A stretch of DNA of 50,741 bases, from the NCBI GenBank assembly GCA_016935175.1, contig JAFGRK010000035.1, positions 1 to 50,741 of the forward strand. Direction: 5' to 3'. Each line of letters starts with the position of its first letter. Within the stretch, counting starts at the first letter, position 1. Source of the stretch: Candidatus Woesearchaeota archaeon (GTDB lineage: Archaea; Nanobdellota; Nanobdellia; Woesearchaeales; SM23-78). The position numbers and the translations under genes were made by a program. This document shows, one piece after another, positions 48,437-50,741 of the stretch. The notes beneath the pieces are model-generated. The model saw only the letters and a list, made by a program, of their open reading frames with translations. It searched no databases and was not told the DNA's origin.

Positions 48437-49552
48437 TTATTGCAGTGGGTATCTCAGCTGCCACTTGCCATTTTCTTTTTTCCAAACCTCAGGGTTGCGG
48501 TGCTTATCAACAATAGCATTAAACTCTTTCCTGGTAAGGTTGATGTATTCCAGCATGTCCTTGAGGTATTCGCTGCAGAACTCGCCATCATATTTCTTTG
48601 CCAGCTCAAGGCCTTCCTCCCTGCTTATCTGGTTATTTTGTATCATGCGTGAAACATCGCGCACAGCCCTTCCAAAGCCGAACTTGATGAACTGCATGTA
48701 ATAATACAGGTTGTCTGACTTGTCATCCAGGCTGTCATAGCTTGTGACAGTGCCAGGAGTCCGGCCTTTTGGATGCACCTTGAAGTCAATCTTGTCTTTG
48801 ATGAACTCGTAATTATTCTGCATGCTCCACTTGAAGAAATATCCAAAGTACATTGCCTTGAGTCCTGCTTCCTTGAGCTCCTCGACTGCCGGATACGTGT
48901 AAGGGTTAAGGTCATTGATGGTGACCATGTCATCAACCCAGTTGCTAGGATCATCACCAATCTGGTGCTCAACCACCTCTGTGAAATCCCTCATCTTCCT
49001 GTGCTCCTCGCTGAGCACTTTTCCTCCGTATTCGCTCTCTCCATGCTCTGCATAGAACACCAGCGGTATCTTGAATTTCATCGCCACTTTCACAGGGATG
49101 GCATTGATGCCAGCAGTCCATGCCACCTTTTGGTCTCCTCTTTCTATGAAAAACCTCTTGGCAAGGTGCCTGTGGATTTTCTGGTCTGGCCTGAAATAGA
49201 TGTGGTCATAGCCCAGCTGTATCATGGCTTCCCTGTTATGGTTTCCTATCTCTGTCGGAAGCTGAGGTGAGAAAGTCACAAGCAAGGGGTGCATGCCGAA
49301 CTCGAACTTGAGCCTATAGGCAATGGCACTGCTGTCCTTACCCCCGCTCCAGGGAACAACGCAGTCCCAATAGCCGTCTTTGCGCCTATAAGGCTCTATT
49401 AGCTTTAGGAACTCCTCTCTTCTCGTATCCCAATTTATCTTCTCATATTTGTTCTCAGCATGCTTGCAGGCATTGCACACCCCTTCATTGTCAAAAACAA
49501 TCCTTGGCCTGGAGCTAGGCATCAGGCATTTCTTGCAATATTTTATTTCCAT
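48437..49552 (-). CDS. N-acetyl sugar amidotransferase (WbpG/PseA family)
   Basis: The protein has about 371 residues. CKKCLMPSS with a later CNAC forms a zinc site; the PP-loop VVPWSGGKDSSAIAYRLK activates the acceptor with ATP; later FYAEHGESEYGG and the C-terminal YGEF-like region fit the family. In bacteria WbpG or PseA, with HisH/HisF partners, turns an N-acetyl group into an acetamidino group on surface sugars. The start is ATG 49552 with GGTGG just upstream; the longer frame (GTG 49576) is less likely. Confidence 0.92.
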   Translation of the reverse strand: MEIKYCKKCLMPSSRPRIVFDNEGVCNACKHAENKYEKINWDTRREEFLKLIEPYRRKDGYWDCVVPWSGGKDSSAIAYRLKFEFGMHPLLVTFSPQLPTEIGNHNREAMIQLGYDHIYFRPDQKIHRHLAKRFFIERGDQKVAWTAGINAIPVKVAMKFKIPLVFYAEHGESEYGGKVLSEEHRKMRDFTEVVEHQIGDDPSNWVDDMVTINDLNPYTYPAVEELKEAGLKAMYFGYFFKWSMQNNYEFIKDKIDFKVHPKGRTPGTVTSYDSLDDKSDNLYYYMQFIKFGFGRAVRDVSRMIQNNQISREEGLELAKKYDGEFCSEYLKDMLEYINLTRKEFNAIVDKHRNPEVWKKENGKWQLRYPLQ

Positions 49553-49592
49553 GCTTCCACCTTGATTGTTACTCACCTTTACTATTGTCGTT

Positions 49593-50651
49593 TTAGTTTT
49601 GCTCTTTTCTAAGCCTCAGATCCTCTTTTATCGCCCATTCGCATCTTCTGCAGGCAAGTACTTTGTAAAACTCACCTTTGAAATGGCTATCTCGCAAACC
49701 TTTTAGCTTTTTTGAGTTCCACAGGTCCTTGAGCAGGCTGGTTTTGGCATTTCCCAGCTTTAGCTCACCGTCTATGTCCATGCAGCAGGGCATAACGTCA
49801 CCGTTCTCAAATATGGTTAACCTGGATATTATCTGGGCGCATATGAACTTGGACTTGTACCCTTCCTTGAACTCAACATCAGTTGTTTTTAGGTAATCAT
49901 CAAGGGCGAGCAAGCCTATGGAGTCACATATCGGCAAGAAGTTTTTCTTCATGTCACCCATCTCCTTCTCTGTGAGGTCTGGGAACTGTATCATATTTAT
50001 CCTTATGAGAGGGGTGATTGACTTGAGCTTTTTCCTTTCATCAAACAGGCCCTTGATGTTATCAAGCACTTGCTCATATCTTGCCCCTACTCTCAACTGT
50101 TCGTACTTTTCCTTGTAGGGAGTGTCAAATGAGATGACAATCCTGTCAAGGCCAGCAGCAATGAGCCTTTTGCTCATCTTCCTGCTCAGCAATACTCCAT
50201 TGGTATGAAAGAACACGTCAAGTATCCCTTTAGATTTGGCATAAGCCACCATCTCCACGATGTGTGGGTTCAGCAGGGGCTCTCCATAGTTATTAAGGTT
50301 GATGGCGCACAGCCCTTCTCTTGCTCCTTCATCAATTATCTTCTTGAAAAGCCCAAGGTCAAAGTGTTTGTTCTCTCGCCAAGTGCCTTTCTTGACCCTT
50401 ATGGTCCTGGCACAGAAAGGGCAGCTCAGGTTGCAGAAGCTGCTTGCTTCAAGGTCCATGTGCATTGGGAAGCCAGGGATCTTGAGCTCCTTAGGATACT
50501 CAACCCATCTTTTCCTGTACTCAGAGTAGGCCTTAGGCCTGGTCTTTTCCCATTCAATCGCCCGCTTGCTCTTTACTTCCCTATAGTTTGAGAATACGTT
50601 TGATGATTTTTTCTTTTTTCCCTTATTCTTCTTAACCTCTTTTTCTTTCAT
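49593..50651 (-). CDS. Radical SAM/SPASM protein
   Basis: The protein has about 352 residues. The CNLSCPFC motif (Cys73, 77, 80) binds the radical SAM cluster. The Lys-rich N-terminus is followed by the barrel (NNYGEPLLNPHIV; VFFHTNGVLLSRKM; RIVISFDTPYKEKYE) and a C-terminal SPASM-like Cys set (FICAQ, VMPCC, CRRCEW). It lies directly upstream of the amidotransferase gene in the same operon, so it may modify a sugar or a linked carrier, but it could act on a peptide. No target peptide gene is adjacent. Confidence 0.88.
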   Translation of the reverse strand: MKEKEVKKNKGKKKKSSNVFSNYREVKSKRAIEWEKTRPKAYSEYRKRWVEYPKELKIPGFPMHMDLEASSFCNLSCPFCARTIRVKKGTWRENKHFDLGLFKKIIDEGAREGLCAINLNNYGEPLLNPHIVEMVAYAKSKGILDVFFHTNGVLLSRKMSKRLIAAGLDRIVISFDTPYKEKYEQLRVGARYEQVLDNIKGLFDERKKLKSITPLIRINMIQFPDLTEKEMGDMKKNFLPICDSIGLLALDDYLKTTDVEFKEGYKSKFICAQIISRLTIFENGDVMPCCMDIDGELKLGNAKTSLLKDLWNSKKLKGLRDSHFKGEFYKVLACRRCEWAIKEDLRLRKEQN

Positions 50652-50723
50652 TTTACTTTTATGATTATCCTATGCTTTTCTTATTTTCTGCCCGTTACGA
50701 TTTCCTTTGCTTTTCTAGAATCT

Positions 50724-50741
50724 CTATACCTATATAAAAAC
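50724..50741 (-). promoter_or_regulatory. Promoter of the sugar-amidation operon
   Basis: GTTTTTATATAGG on the minus strand is a good TATA box, 75-90 bases upstream of the radical SAM start, implying a leader of roughly 50-60 bases. It touches the window end, so further elements may lie outside. Confidence 0.5.

Noticed and set aside
48773-49270. 165-residue plus-strand ORF opposite the sugar amidotransferase
   Set aside because: It is wholly inside the amidotransferase gene, which has strong family motifs; it is a shadow frame.
1-50741. CRISPR arrays, transposase genes, tRNA genes
   Set aside because: No regularly spaced repeats of 25-40 bases, no transposase motifs, and no cloverleaf with a TTCRA T-loop were seen on either strand by eye; a tRNAscan or minCED run could still find a weak case.

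Overview
The window is archaeal. It has an archaeal sliding clamp, an archaeal RNase J, class III (type IV pilin) signal peptides, a TrmB-type regulator, many short TATA-box promoters about 25 bases upstream of leaderless or GGTGA-led starts, and very tight gene packing with ATGA overlaps. The many small proteins without recognisable relatives, together with the class II ribonucleotide reductase and the pilus set, suggest a DPANN lineage such as Woesearchaeota; that placement is inference.

Layout. (1) Bases 1-5457 encode a possible cell-surface cohesin-dockerin system: two secreted beta-helix proteins ending in dockerin-like Ca-binding repeats, then a membrane-anchored protein starting with a cohesin-like domain. 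(2) 5540-11059 holds housekeeping and redox genes: RNase J, PCNA, a DUF2177 membrane protein, a DUF1858 protein with a lysine-rich tail, a ferredoxin and a radical SAM enzyme. (3) 11131-14826 is a deoxynucleotide module: nrdR, the B12-dependent reductase nrdJ and a corrinoid adenosyltransferase that would supply its cofactor. (4) 14861-16760 has small membrane proteins, a membrane protein/winged-helix pair and a 190-bp inverted-repeat element. (5) 16768-30522, all on the minus strand, is a type IV pilus locus: ATPase with an N-terminal winged helix, two TadC-like platform proteins, a thiolase-fold protein that seems to have lost its catalytic triad, five pilin-like proteins, a TM protein, a giant double-VWA protein and a sixth pilin-like protein. 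(6) 30634-42901 is mixed: two intergenic elements predicted to fold as three-way-junction RNAs, a nucleotidyltransferase, a YvcK-like protein, a HAD phosphatase, two toxin-antitoxin-like pairs, a TrmB regulator with an apparent operator, an NFACT protein lacking its C-terminal domain, an MTA/adenine salvage operon, a DapA-type aldolase and a phosphotransferase. (7) 43032-43945 contains a 5S rRNA gene (minus strand) with a LAGLIDADG homing endonuclease gene immediately beyond its 3' end, bracketed by 26-bp exact copies of the 5S 3' end; the 5S itself carries a roughly 29-nt extra hairpin. (8) 44110-50651 is a surface-glycan module: nucleotide-sugar dehydrogenase, flippase, and a HisF-like/HisH-like/N-acetyl-sugar amidotransferase set with a radical SAM protein.

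The most noteworthy items are the cohesin-dockerin locus, the 5S rRNA/homing-endonuclease arrangement with the unusual 5S insertion, the three-way-junction RNA at 30694-30802, and the pilus operon with a winged-helix ATPase and a pseudo-ketosynthase. All assignments come from reading the sequence; no database search or folding program was run.
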